Origin: Petunia secreta
Taxonomy: Eukaryota; Streptophyta; Magnoliopsida; Solanales; Solanaceae
DNA: 64,000 bases
NCBI GenBank assembly: GCA_029990175.1
Contig: JARKIP010000005.1
Location: 53,805,001-53,869,000, forward strand
Reading direction: 5' to 3'
Shown here: positions 45,016 to 56,849 of the stretch, in pieces
Position numbering within the stretch: position 1 is the stretch's first letter
Layout of the letters: every line of letters begins with the position of its first letter
Translations under genes and position numbers: made by a program
Notes under the pieces: generated by a model
Database searches by the model: none
What the model was told of the DNA's origin: nothing
What the model saw: only the letters and a program-made list of their open reading frames with translations

Positions 45016-45695
45016 ACTTTTAATCGAGGTAAATATTCCCTGATCTTTTTAAATTACCCATAGCCTCGAGCCGAACAACGCTCCTAGGGCTTCCATCGAG
45101 ATGTACTAACTTGCTCCTCGTTTCATCAAGATTCACACTCGAACACCGGGAGGAGGGGGGGAGTGAGAGGCGATTTGCAGCCGAGGTCTACACCGAGCCT
45201 CCCAACCAAAGCCTGTCTATTCGAAAACCGGGGACTGACACCCAAAGGATAGATTAGTACATTGAAACTGCCCCCGATAGTGGTATATTGTCAATTTGTT
45301 TTCACGCCCAAGGTCTACTTCCGCTTGGCCTTATGTAAACGATTTTGGCTCGTTGATATTATCAATGAAATAAAACTTGATTCTATATCTCTTTTATCTT
45401 GCACTCCGAAGCTGCACTTTAATGCATCGACTCGAGAACGAGATGTCGTTCTAAGTTTGCATCAATTTTGTTCTAAGTTTGCATCGATTTTATCTGATTA
45501 AGTCTCGCGAGCAAATTGTTCATTTTAATTGTTCGGTGCATGCAAGAAACTAACACTTAAGATGAAATATACTAAATCATTCCATTAATAAGCCCGAAGG
45601 CTGAAAATGTTTACATAAAAAAAGACCCGAAGGTCCAAAGCACAGATGCAAAAAGAGCCCGAAGGCTTACAAAAACAAGAAATGGGAACAGGAAT
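45016..45695 (+). other. Element 3 spacer between pol and antisense gene
   Basis: Noncoding; matches element 2 at 32596-33336, including aacaccgggaggaggggggg and ending in repeated gcccgaaggc phrases. Confidence 0.6.
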
Positions 45696-48570
45696 TTAGG
45701 CTTCGAGGTCGTCTTCTCCCTCTTCGGAAACCCCCTCGGCATCCTCGTCATCATCGTCCTCTTCTTCATCTTCACTCAAAGCCTCGCTTGATGGGAGATC
45801 CTCGATAATGGCTCGAGCTTGGGCTGCTTTCTCCTCGGCTCTAGCAATCTCCTCCTCCAAGTTAAACTCACTAGCACAACATTGCTTGAGAACCTTCAAC
45901 CGAGACTTGATGACGACCCATTTTTTGTCCAGCTATGCCCTTTTGGTCTTGATCTTCGCCTTGGCCTTACGATCAACAACCTCCTCTTGAAGAGCTTTGA
46001 CCTCGGCCTCACGAGCTGAGAGTTTGGAGTTCTCACCCTCCAACCTCTGAATATGAAGCACATGAATTTTCAGCTGCTCGTGGTGCTTCTTGGCCATTTC
46101 TACAAACTCGCCCTTCGCTTGGGTTAGCTCGGTATTAAATTTGGCAACCTCAGACTCTAGCCTCGAGAACTCAATCTGGAAGCCGTCACCGAGGGCTTTA
46201 ATCCCTTGGCAGTCGTTTCAGCTTCACGATGATCGGACTGGGACTTGGACAATTTAGCTTTCAATTCCGCCATCTGCGCATTGAAGCTATCCCACTACCT
46301 GTCCCACAAACGGGCGACACGCCGAACCTCTTCGTCCCTTGAATTCTCAACCTCGAGGGCCCTCAAAGACAGAACTAAGCCCTAAATGGAAATCAACCAA
46401 GGAATCATTATCAGCAATTGACTGAAGACAGAGGTACAAAATTAAAAGACAACAAAACTTACTGTGAGAGTGTTGGCGGTGATGGTGTTGTGTAGCTGAC
46501 CTCGAGAGAAAGTCTGCACAACTTTGTCTTCCACGGGACCAAGCAAAGGAATAAGGCTCAGGATATCACTCCGTTCGCTCGCCAAAAGGTTCGAAGAAGA
46601 TGGCACCTCGAGTTTTTGAAAAGACCCCACCGAGGAGGAAACCCTCGCGGGCTCAGATTGCGCCCGAACCTCGCCGACTTCAGCTCACCCTCGGGGGTAG
46701 CTGACCCCCACTTCACCAACTTTGGCCTTCCCTCTGTCCCTGGCGACTGCCGCCTCGGGGTCTTGCTCATGGTCTTCCAGGTCCACGACCTCGATTGCTG
46801 CTTGAGCTACTAAGTCCTCGGCGGCTACATCATTAGGCTCGTCAATCAGCCTTCGGCGCGGTTCTGCCACCACTTTGGGCCGAGGGGAAGTGGCCACCTC
46901 GACGCAAGGATTTACTGAACAAGAGGGTTTCTTGGAAACTGCCCCATTTCTCTTCACACCTGCGTAGGGCAACATAGAAGAATTTAAAGTAAGGAAACGA
47001 AGAAAAATAAAAACCAGCAAGGCAACCGAAGATGGTGTTTACCCTTTGAGGATCCCTGGCCCGAGGATCCCTTTGATGTTTTCGAAGGCTTTGAACCCTT
47101 TAGCTCTTTCAAATCACCTGCTAAGCCCGCCACCGAAGTCAGTTCATTATCTGACTCGGTATCCTCATCATCTTTCTTTTTTCTTTTTCCTTTTATCTTT
47201 TTATCCTTCTTCGTGTTTATGGCACGATTCGAAAAACCTAACACTGAAGAGAGGAAGGTTAGAAACCGAAGCAAAAACTCCAAAACAACCAAATGAAATA
47301 CCACAGAAAACTTACCGTGCCTCTTACACTGCCAACCAAAATCAGCAGCCATCTTCACCAACATTAAAATTGGGCGCTCACGGGCCCCAATCACAACCCT
47401 CACACATTCTGTCAAACCCTCGGGAGGAACGATAGCAACCTCGTTGGCTGAAAAACAAAACTGAATCGGGGTTAGCAAACATGAAAGATCATCGAGGAAA
47501 GAATAAAGAGCGAAGGGACACTTACGTGTGTTGTTCCACCTCTCTGGGAAATTGGGTCTGGCAGATAAGACGCTGGTCTCCAAAAGGACATAGCGATCAC
47601 TCTAGCCTCGGCCCGTATGATCCTCGCTCTTCTGGGGAAGCGCATACTTACCTCGGTTGTTCAGAGCCACAACCCCGACTTTATGAAAATGCGGGTAATA
47701 AAGAGAAATGAGATGTTGCAAGGTGAAATACACCTCCGGCCTTTGTACTCAACCAATCCATGCGCTGAACAACCCTCCAGATGTCGGGGCCTAGTTGAGC
47801 CAAGCATAAATTATAGGCTCGGCAGAAATCGTCAATAACCCTATGTACTGGTAGGGAGAAGCCGAGGGTGAAAGGGTAGGTGTAAGCAAAAGAGAGCCCC
47901 TCCACGTGCTGGCAAACTCTGCTTGTCGGGTCGGGGACGACTATTTTCACCGCGGGCCCAAACCTACAATCCCTCCGAACTCGCTCAATATGAGCTTGCG
48001 TTATGTGAGTCGGCGTCGTGTTTACTGGTATATTCCTATTTTTCTCCTCCTGATCAGCAGATTGTACTTGCAGCTTGAGGTCTTTGCTGTTATCAAAATG
48101 TGAAGGGATGATTTGATGAGGTTCGAGCTCTTGCTCGAGGGGAATCACTGGGCCCGAAGGTCCTACCTCGGCATTATTCCCACCTTCGGTTGAGGGCGGT
48201 TCAACCTCAGTTTCAGCTTCGGCCTCGACGGCATCTTCGCCCTCGCCCTCGGCATCGTCGCCCTCACCATCGTCATACCTATGGATGACATCATTAGCAC
48301 CACCTACTAACATGGCGTCATCCAACATGATGTCACCCTCTTCCTCTATGTCGACGTCATCGCTCACTACAGCCAGGTCACGCCTGGCTCTCTCCTTACA
48401 ACGCACAGGGCCACCATGCCAGATGTTACTTCTCCACCCTCCGCCATGGCCATTTGTATCGCCGGCACAGCAGCGACGACATCACCACTAGCAGTGGCAG
48501 CGACTGAGCGTGAGACTCTCACTCTTTTACCTAAGTCGCTCGAATCTTGCTTAGAATGCGTGGTGGACAT
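45696..48570 (-). pseudogene. Element 3 antisense gene (aORF), degenerate
   Basis: ATG at 48570 (MSTTHSKQDSSDLGKR). N-terminal acidic region (EGDDAEGEGEDAVEAEAET), conserved domain YTYPFTLGFSLPVHRVIDDF near 47890-47830, donor GTAAGTG near 47527, a second exon ending KRHG near 47314, and acceptor TTCAG into VLGFSNRAINTKKD (about 47243), then a lysine-rich linker and coiled coil, ending near 45696 in an acidic tail (DEEEDDDDEDAEG). The exon order and donor match elements 1 and 2. Frameshifts near 47720, 46440 and 46200 break it. Confidence 0.75.
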
Positions 48571-48934
48571 GGTTGCAGTTCTAAAATGTTTAGGGATATT
48601 TGGAAAGAAGGGATTAAACAAGATGGAAATGGAAGCTTTTCTATATTTTTGGTTACTGTTGCTTGCAGATGATAGAAGTGATGGGAATAGCTTGGTGGGG
48701 AAGTTATAGGTGTGGGGTGAAGCAAGTGGTGCAATTTCATCATTGCAGCGTTGGGGGAAATAAAAAAAGCGGCGTGGCCATTCGATCAGCCAACGGATGG
48801 GAGACGCGTGTCGATGAATAGTGATCTGAAGAGACACGAACCGTTGACAAAATTAGAAACGCTTGGATAAGATCAAGCCACGTCACTTTCCTGCAGAAAT
48901 TCACTCCACTCCCCGGTAATTTCGGTAATCTACC

Positions 48935-48950
48935 GAGGAGTGGGGGGACT
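48935..48950 (+). other. Element 3 polypurine tract
   Basis: gaggagtggggggact, identical to element 2, three bases before the 3' LTR. Confidence 0.85.
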
Positions 48951-48953
48951 ATC

Positions 48954-49519
48954 TGTATTGGGTAAAAATTGGCTCACTATGAGTCGCCTCGTCAACATGA
49001 TCTGATAGCAACCGAGCACGTGATGACAAGTTAGAAACCGAAGCAAGTGAGTTCATTACCGAAGTCAGACGCCGAGGTCGTCACCGAAAGCGAGCCTTAA
49101 GCTGAGCTTCAGTGACATTTACCTCGGTCGAACAGAAAGGTCTTACCACTGAGGTCATGTACATGAACCTCGGTGAAGCCCTCGAGCCAAAGCAGCTTTG
49201 CAGCATACTACTTCAGCTCACTACTTCACCCATTAACTTCATTATAAATGCTCCAGACGTGGGTTTGGCCATAAACCAGATGTGGAGAACGTAGGGCGAA
49301 CTCTTGTATCTATAAATAACATTTCATTTTACGTTGTACGCATTCAGAAAGATATACAGAAACTCTGGCAAAATTTGTACTCACTACGATATACTGAAAT
49401 CGAGTTATTTCCTTGCATTTTACGCTTATTCTTGGCATTTTATTGACTTTGATACGAGGTTTTGCTTGTATTCCAACCCAAATTTGATTTGTGATCCTAA
49501 ACTGATTTAGGTCCATACA
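48954..49519 (+). repeat. Element 3 3' LTR
   Basis: 566 bp; about 40 substitutions and a 12-base insertion-like difference (ctacttcagctca region) relative to the 5' LTR. TSD gtctc follows. Confidence 0.92.
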
Positions 49520-49524
49520 GTCTC

Positions 49525-49812
49525 CACACAACCAAATTCCTATATTTTCAATTCATCAACCATAGATTCTCCTGCACACTAGGATCATCTACATATAAAG
49601 GATCATCCACTTCCCAAGACTCCAAATTTTTTCCTACATCATCACCCAATAATCCCAAGTCTGCATCATCAATATTTGAGGGAACAGTTGTTGAACCAAA
49701 ATCTTCCGCTATGACCATTCCACTGTGACTTTCTTATATTACCTCTACTACTCCTACTTTCTCACTTACAACCAAGCTTTCTCTCACAAATTCAAAAATA
49801 GAACTAGGAGTT
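49525..49812 (-). pseudogene. Retroelement ORF remnant, middle part (right of element 3)
   Basis: The minus strand encodes an acidic stretch with GSTTVPSNIDDADLGLLGDD and SWEVDDPLYVDDPSVQ, with stops before and after. By orientation and composition it joins the 37920-38869 piece across the element 3 insertion and the 50290-50617 piece across the LINE insertion. Function unknown. Confidence 0.5.
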
Positions 49813-49820
49813 ACAACACC

Positions 49821-49851
<31 letters not shown>

Positions 49852-50281
49852 TACAAGTAATTTTCTACAAGTGGGGTCTAGAGAGGGTGAATGTACGCAG
49901 ACCTTATCTTCACTAAGGTGGAGATGCTGTTTTTGATAGACCCTCAGTTAACGAAACAAATCAGAATGAAAATAAATCAAGACGCAATAACATGTCTGAA
50001 ACAAATCAAGATGTAATTAACATGTTACACGAAGTAATGACATAAAATAAAGACTACCCAAGGGGGCAAAATCATCAATAACAACAGTGAATAGGAAGAT
50101 TGAAACAACATAAATAATATGACAAAAATTACTCCACTTCAATCTAACCTTCTACCCTAATCTTTGAACTCCACATACTCCTATCTAGGGTCATGTCATC
50201 GGTACTCTGGAGGTTAGCCAAGTCTTTTTTGATAACCTCGTCTCAAGTCTTCTGTTGTCTACTTCTACTCTCAGATTTCGT
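49813..50281 (-). mobile_element. 5'-truncated RTE-type LINE with (TTG)n tail
   Basis: Minus strand: an RT C-terminus with VIKKDLANLQSTDDMTLDRS and KIRVEG, stop TAG at 50144-50146, about 0.3 kb of 3' UTR, the phrase aaggtctgcgtacattcacc, then a (TTG)n tail (plus-strand (CAA)n at 49818-49850). Solanaceae RTE LINEs and the TS SINE family share this 3' end and tail, so the distal part could alternatively be a TS SINE beside a LINE fragment. The C-terminal LINE peptide upstream in the same orientation favours one truncated LINE copy. No clear TSD found. Confidence 0.7.
49818..49850. repeat. (CAA)n tract, LINE tail
   Basis: About ten CAA units; on the minus strand this is the (TTG)n 3' tail. Confidence 0.9.
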
Positions 50282-50289
50282 GGCGGAAA

Positions 50290-50617
50290 CAATAATTACC
50301 TAGATTTGAGCCGAAGTGACCTTTGAATTTTCTTGAACTAGTTTTCTCATTCCCTTAATTTGAGAACCTTGCTCCTAAGATGGTTACCCTTGAGTCGCTG
50401 CTTTTACCCTTTATACGGTTCTTCTTTTCTCTATCTCTCTAACAAACTTACTAGCTAATGCACATAACGGTTCATCGCAGCTTGCTTTGTTCCTTTGTTC
50501 TTTTAGATTTAACAACTTTGGAATTTGGTGAAATAGTGGTGGCAGTTGTGTTTTGAGTATTATACACGATTTGATTTTGGAAGAGGAAAAAGTTGAAAAA
50601 GTTGAAGTGATTATCAT
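50290..50617 (-). pseudogene. Retroelement ORF remnant, N-terminal part
   Basis: ATG at 50617 (MIITSTFSTFSSSKIK), Ser/Lys-rich, open to a stop at 50411, then further stops. It is likely the N-terminus of the ORF whose later parts are at 49525-49812 and 37920-38869. A minus-strand tttatatga lies just before the ATG. Weak evidence: position, orientation and composition only. Confidence 0.4.
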
Positions 50618-50929
50618 ATAAAGGTTTCAAAACTAATGCCTAGTCACTGATAGGTTTTATATTTCAATTAAAGATGCGCCAATTTAGGATGGTGATGAAC
50701 TAGTTAAGAAAAAATATATGCAAATAATGTTTATTTTTTTAGACGCGTACCTGATTCATATACAACTGATTCATTACCTCTTATTTCCTCTTTCTTTTTT
50801 AACATCTGACAGAAATAGCATCATAAGAAATCTGTAAAAAGTTTCCAGCAAGATTGATTCCATACTTGTACAGTATAGAAGCAGAAACAACATTTTGATT
50901 TATTCATGAACATGCAAACTTTAAAGGAT
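50618..50929. other. Spacer, no gene seen
   Basis: AT-rich; lies downstream of the copia remnant in minus sense and could be its 3' untranslated part. Confidence 0.4.
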
Positions 50930-53900
50930 AGTTTACTAGCCAATCATCTAGAGAACATAGTGCTGAGATGTTCAGTGTATTTTGGTCATTCTCAGTTCCA
51001 ACTTGTTCATTTTCAGTTGCACCCTTTTCCATGCTTTGGTGAAGATATCTACTATATGGTGCTTGGTCTAACAAAAATTTATTGAATTTAGGATTTTTTT
51101 TAATACTTTCTCTCAAGAAGTGATGTCTAATATCGATTTTCTTAGTCGTTTTGAGTTGGACCAGGTTTTTGACAATATTGGTAGCACTTGTGTTGTCGTA
51201 TATGAATGATCCTATTCCACTCTTTTCACCAAAGTCCTCCAGTTTCTACGTCATATAAAAGAGTTGTGAATAATCAAGAAGAAGTTGCTACATTCTCAGC
51301 TTAAAATGTGGAAAGACCACATAATCATATTCTTTGTAGCCCGTGAAACCAAATAAGGACCTAGAAGCTGTTCCATTCTGGATGTACCTTTTTTCTATCC
51401 ACAAGATGACTAGAATAGTCTTCATCAGCAAATCCAATAAGATCAAAGGTTCCTCCTCGAGAATTCCACACACACAAGTCATAAGGTCCTTTCAAGTATG
51501 TCAAGATTATTTTTACTACAGACATGCGTGACTCTTTTGGTTTTGACTGGAACCTTGCATAAAGACCCGTACTAACACAATGTCTGGCTTACTAGCCATA
51601 AGATATTGAAGAGAACCAATGATTCATCTTGATCTAGCCATGTACCCGATGCTATAGGTGTGTTCATGATTTTTGCGCTCTTCATCTCAAACATGCAAAG
51701 TCCTCACATAGGAATTCATTAGTAGCACAAAAAATAATATCATCAATTGTAGACTTGAACACTAAGCAGGTTCTTATCTTTCTTTCTCAAGAAGAGAGTT
51801 TTGTCAACACCCCTAGAAAATTCACTTTTCATTTATAACCCAGTCAACCTCATATACCATGCTCTAGGAGCCTGCTTCAATTTATATAGTGCCCTGTCCA
51901 GTTTATAAACATGATCACAAAACTTAGTGCTTTCAAAACATAATGGTTAAATAACAGAGTAAATTCAATGTAAGAAGCCAAAGTTAAGCATTATAATGGC
52001 CTCTATTCAAGCAATAGGTGTAAAAGTTCAATATGGTCATGCCTTCTTCTTGACTGCAACCTCGAACAACCAGCCATGCTTTGATTCTTGTCACAAACCC
52101 ATGTGTATCAAACTCATTTCTAAGCACCCAATTGGTTCCTATGATGGATATATCTTGTATCGAGGAACCAGGTGCAAGACTTTACTTCTTTCGGACTGAT
52201 GAAGTTCTCCAGGTTTAGCTTTAGTAGGTTCTTCATGATCAAATACATCATTCTGAGAACCAGTTCCTCATAATTGATTGAATCTATGTCTTTCAGGGTG
52301 AACATATATGTCAGCCATTGGCTCTTTCCTGCTTTTAGTTTCAGGTTCATTTTCTCCTTGCTACACCTGGCTCATGTGTTGGTTCTTTAATATTAAACTT
52401 ATCAGACTGGGAACCAGTTCACCTGAGTCACTATTTCATGTTAGTAAAGGTAAAGCAATTGTTTACTCATTTGATTAGATCCTTCATCTGCTTCAGATTT
52501 TTCTCCACCCTGGGAACCTGGTTCTTGGATAATCATGCTTACTGTTCATCCTTATATATTCTTTTCTCAGCCACATTATTAGTTTCATAAAATAATGACA
52601 AGCATATTTTTTTCCAACACATTGAGTTTATTTATGTAACACTTTATAACCTTTTCTATATGGTAAATTTCCTAGGAATATTCCCTTTTTAGTTTGTGCA
52701 TCAAACTTGCCTAGAGCTTCTTCACCATTATATTTTGAATGAAATATTTAGTATCAAAACTTTCCTATCCCGAAGTGATGTTTGGCTTCTTATCCCGAAG
52801 TGAGTCATAGGGGAACTCCCTAACATACAATGTTAATTAAAAATAATATAAAATTTGTAATTCACAATTTTGTAACTATTGGATCAAAATTTATTTAATG
52901 CTCACGGGCCATATGTTATGACATGCTCAACAATTTATGCTTTAAACTAACCAAATACCAATACTTATAGAGTGGGTGAATGACTTACATTCCTTACCTT
53001 GAAAGTGATATTACATTTCTTACCAACATCACTCTTTATCCAATGAGGTTGTAAGTGAGACGATTTTAATTGTCACCATTCATGTACCTCGAGCAACCAC
53101 TGTCTAAATAATTATTTTAGTTGCTCGCTCTCACATTCGCCTATAAAATCCAATCACATGTTAGTTTTAGGAATCTAGACAAGCTTGCGTCCATTTTTTT
53201 TTATGGAATGGATTAACTAAATCTCTTTTATCCTAACTAGGTAAAACAAACTTTGATTTTTATCACTACCCTTATGATAGCCATGCAGGATTCTTTATAA
53301 AGACTAGTATTTCCATAATGAGTGCATAGCATATAGTCAGGTAACTCCACATTTTTGCTTTTGGTGTTACATGCAGGCAGTGATTTCTTATAACCTAGTC
53401 CTTTCTTACCTTTATTATGATGATTAATTACACAGTTTATAGTTTCTGAGGACCTGTTCCACTTCATGGTTCTGGTCAGCTCATAGTTAATGTTGTCAAA
53501 CTTTTCTTGAAGTAAACGATTCTTTTCAGTTTCATTATAAAGGTTATCTTTTGCCTTGTTCAGCTCAGCTTTTCAAGATTAGTTTGAATCTCACTTTCTA
53601 ATTTCTTGGCACGTGCTTTCTTTAATTTCAAATTTTCAGGTTTGAGTGCAGCATATCTACCTCCATAAGGTAAGGATAATGTATATGTACACCTCACCGT
53701 CCCCAGACCCTGATAGTTGAATTATACTAGGTATGTTATTGTTGTTGAGTGCAGTTTTACTTGTTTTCAACTTGTAGAACCTATTCCTTGAGGTGTTTCA
53801 CAGTACCCTTAAGTTCAGTTTAATTTAATTCAACTTTTGAAATATCTTTTTAGCTAAGACACAACTGACAAGAGTGTCTTTCTTGGCACTCAAACTTTCA

Positions 53901-54060
53901 TATTCATCAATTAAAGTTAGCATCAGAAGAGAGAGTTTCCTTTGAGAATAGTTATGAAGGTTCTTGTTGACTCACTAAAACTTACCCCAGCAAGGTCATT
54001 CTCAGGTTCTTCATCACTCTTTTCCATGAGCGCAGATTTCTCCACTCGAGGTTTCTTGCT
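50930..54060 (-). pseudogene. Ty1/copia polyprotein remnant (Sirevirus-like gag), heavily decayed
   Basis: Minus strand in order: an acidic/coiled-coil Gag part (LTLIDEYESLSAKKDTLVSC, 53960-53860; LKLKKARAKKLESEIQTNLE, 53635-53575), zinc knuckle CTHYGNTSLYKESC near 53335-53290, protease LDSGCSRYMNGDN near 53105-53070, an eroded integrase zone, then RT (FVTRIKAW-type text near 52080 and IEAI at about 52010), and RNase H text such as LIGFADEDYSS and a degraded Asn-Lys-rich end near 50910. Frames shift throughout and integrase is largely deleted. The Gag coiled coil resembles Sirevirus-type elements of Solanaceae; the lineage is inference. A SINE fragment interrupts it at 53652-53744. No LTRs identified. 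Confidence 0.75.
53652..53744 (+). mobile_element. TS-type SINE (or RTE LINE) 3' fragment with TSD
   Basis: Plus strand: ataaggtaaggataatgta, then acctcaccgtccccagaccc, then a ttgttgttg end, corresponding to the 3' part of tobacco-type TS SINEs. It is flanked by ttgagtgcag at 53642-53651 and 53745-53754, a 10-bp TSD, which supports an independent 5'-truncated insertion into the copia gag region. The shared 3' end means a truncated RTE LINE is an alternative. Confidence 0.7.
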
Positions 54061-56017
54061 GGAGAGATCTCAGACAGTTCAAGCACTTGATCCCGCGGAG
54101 GTTCATCCCTGTAAAGAGCCTTACTTGATACCAAATCTCTTTTGATATACTGCAGCTAGAAACCCCGATTTTGAACGTCAACATCTAGTTTAGACTTCAG
54201 TACCAGAATCGCATATGCATTAGCTTGGTTCTAGGTTTCATCTTTTAAGTCTGACTATCGAGTCGGCAAGTTTTGCATTTATATCACTTCACTTGATGAA
54301 AAGGCATATTATAAACCCCTGGATATCTCAAATGCTACAACATTAGTGACAAGTCACTTACAAAAGAATTTGTCATTTGACGTCCACAATTAATGGTTCC
54401 ACTTTGTTTTAAAATTATTTAAAAAATTTCGATCAATTTTAGTTAGTTGGTCCAACTTTGAACAATTCAAAATTTAATTTTTTTGTTTTTCATTTCCTTT
54501 ATAATTCCTCTTTACTCTATCTTCTTCTCACCTCGGCCATAATTGCCACAGCACTACTGCGAAGCAATGCCCAAATGACAAAAAGTCAGGCCGTAAGAAA
54601 GCTATTACACCATTTTCTCATGAATTTTGCTGATACCTGTTTTGATGTCTAAGCACAAAATATATTTTTCACTTTAACTTTATCGTGTAAACTACTAGTG
54701 AATCTGCTCAAGCAACGAAGAAGTGAAGCGCCAAGCCCAGTCCTAGTCCCAGCCCCAACCCATCCCTCTAGTTCCTATATTTTGACAAGTTCCATAAGAC
54801 AAGAAAACTAATTCAAATCACCATTGCTATACTTCTCCCAAAGAGTCTAAGTCCCATTAGAACCAACTTTCAGTCTGCATCCTAAATCTACAATATTACT
54901 ACCATAGCTTCAAAAACCAAATGCATCAAATTAAAATCAAATTGGATCTGCATAAATGTGAAATAAATCTTATCAAATAACCACCACATAAGAACAAACC
55001 ATTAAAAAATATGACTCAAATGACAAGTATTTAGATATGATGCAAGAATACGGCTAAAAACGTCTACTTTCTGTCAAATATCAAGGAACAAGATGAGAAA
55101 ATTGAAATTGGGGTAGAAGGTGGCGATCCCTATTATTTGTGCCTTAAACTTGGCTATTAGAAAATAATTACATTTATGAATAGGGCCACAGAAAATAATA
55201 AAATATCAAAGAAGGAAAATAAATAAGAACTATATTGCTTGAGTATCGAAGAGAAAAGCAAGATTCTTGTTGAATCTCAGTATGAAAATTACAATGGGGT
55301 GAGTGAGGTACTTATAGGCTAGAATTTACCCCAATTCTATTTATAATATAACTCTTCTACATGAGGCATTTGGCCCATTACAAGAGGTGGCTGCCCAAAA
55401 TTTACCCTAAGTAGGAATAAGATTTTGCTAAAGGCAGCTAAACAATAAAATTAAGTCTATCGGCTATGCGCTTGTGCCTCTCGTGCGGCTGTGGCTAGAG
55501 GGCCTAGCGTGTCTTCTAGACCTTGTAGTACCTGTTACTCTCTTGAGAATAATTTGCTTGGGCTAGCTGGCCTATTACTCCATGATTATAGGTGATGCAA
55601 TTTAACTCACACCGTTAGCCTCCCCATTTTCTGAGTGCTAACGTAGGTGCTCAGAAAGTGAAGTGAAATGTCTGAGCAAGAAACCACTTTTCTTTAGAAT
55701 GTTCCATCTTTAGTGGTTGTCGAATCGTACTCGAGTATGCTTATGTATTAGTTCTTGAGTGATGGGTCGTGCTTGCATCTTATCAACGCAACTGTTGCTC
55801 TGCCACAATATGACGCTAGTATGCCTTCCCACGTCTCCAAAATCATCACACATCTCGACGCCCTTCATTAATTGCCCCATCTTTTTATGTCTCCTAGTTT
55901 CTCCTATATATATTACCCGTTGACCCTCACATTGAAATTTACTACTTATCTCCAATTCCTCCAATGAGTTATTGTGTTGAATTTGATATTTTCCTTTCCT
56001 CTTAGTTTTCTTCCAAT
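54061..56017. other. Spacer between copia remnant and element 4, no gene seen
   Basis: Mostly AT-rich, unfamiliar sequence with no supported frame. The last 0.3 kb may be the start of the decayed gene that continues at 62363 beyond element 4. Confidence 0.45.
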
Positions 56018-56180
56018 AGTTGTGATGAGACCCAAATCGCGCCAAGACACTTTCTAACACTTTCCGACATGTGCCAAGCTTGGAAGATACAATGGACTTG
56101 AAGTCAAGGGCTTTGGAAGTGTTCCGGATGGTTTCATCATTAGGCTCCACGCCTAAGGAGAAGGAAGGAGGCCCAGCATA

Positions 56181-56402
56181 GCTAGGCGCCCCGCCTAGGA
56201 AGCTCACTGCCTAAGAATGGAAGGCACCCAGGCGCCCCACCTAGCCAGGCGCCCAGCCTAGCTGAAGGCCAAGCCAGGCGCCCAGCCTAGCCAGGCGCCC
56301 AGCCTAGCTGAAGGCCAAGCCAGGCGCCCAGCCTAGCCAGGCGCCCAGCCTAGCTGAAGGCCAAGCCAGGCGCCCCTCCTACAGTCCAGGCGCCCCTCCC
56401 AG
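56181..56402. repeat. AGGCGCC hairpin array in the 5' LTR
   Basis: Repeats of aggcgccc with cgcct or agcct partners. The form ctaggcgccccgcctag can fold as a 7-bp stem with a three-base loop. The main part is built of a 46-bp unit starting aagccaggcgcccagcctag. This GC-rich island contrasts with its AT-rich surroundings. Confidence 0.9.
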
Positions 56403-56502
56403 CTGAAAAGACTATGTTTCTTTTACTGTTTTGCCCTGCGTGGCTTATTTGTTAAACCTTATTAGTAAGGGTAATTAAGTCTTTGTGTAAGCTTGGGAAA
56501 CA

Positions 56503-56512
56503 CTATAAATAT
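56503..56512 (+). promoter_or_regulatory. Element 4 LTR TATA box
   Basis: ctataaatat, about 480 bp into the LTR, downstream of the hairpin array; repeated in the 3' LTR near 62024-62033. Confidence 0.7.
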
Positions 56513-56837
56513 CCAAGCCTAGCTTATTTTACACTTAGCTTATTATTGATATTGATGAATGTTAAAACATTGAACATGAGCATGGCTCTTGGTAATGAAT
56601 GAAACCCTTTGATCTTGGACTTGTATGTCTTCTAGCGGATCTAGATGAATACTCTTCCTCTCCGACCATTCTACTTGCGTGCTCGCGTTAGCTCGAGGGT
56701 AGTTGCATAGCGTAGGTGTTCTTGTCCTTCTCCCGGGGTGTAACGGAACGAGTTCTCCGTTGCTACTTGGGATTAGAGATCGAGTTACGTCTCGTTCTTT
56801 ATCTTTTTACTTTTCCGCATTTTGATTCTCATCAGTT

Positions 56838-56849
56838 TGGTATCAGAGC
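56838..56849 (+). other. Element 4 PBS (initiator tRNA-Met type)
   Basis: tggtatcagagc, three bases after the LTR, the well-known complement of the plant initiator tRNA-Met 3' end. Confidence 0.93.

Larger units (their letters stand above)
38875..49519 (+). mobile_element. Element 3: older full-length Tat-type Ty3/gypsy element
   Basis: 10,645 bp between TSDs gtctc (38870-38874 and 49520-49524). LTRs of 554 and 566 bp differ at roughly 40 positions plus small indels, so it is much older than element 2. It keeps the full gene order (gag, protease, RT, RNase H, second RNase H, integrase, antisense gene, PPT) with many frameshifts and stops. It is the best guide to what element 2 has lost. It is inserted in a minus-strand retroelement ORF. 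Confidence 0.92.
56023..56834 (+). repeat. Element 4 5' LTR
   Basis: 812 bp, tgatgagacccaaatcgc to ttgattctcatca. Contains a GC-rich array at 56181-56402 and TATA box ctataaatat at 56503-56512. Confidence 0.95.

Noticed and set aside
54458..54652. 64-aa frame with a hydrophobic start resembling a signal peptide
   Set aside because: Short, in a decayed spacer, no promoter, no homology I can recognise.
55710..56207. 165-aa minus-strand frame, repeated at 61448-61747
   Set aside because: The shared part is LTR sequence including the hairpin array and has no domain; it is duplicated only because LTRs are duplicated.
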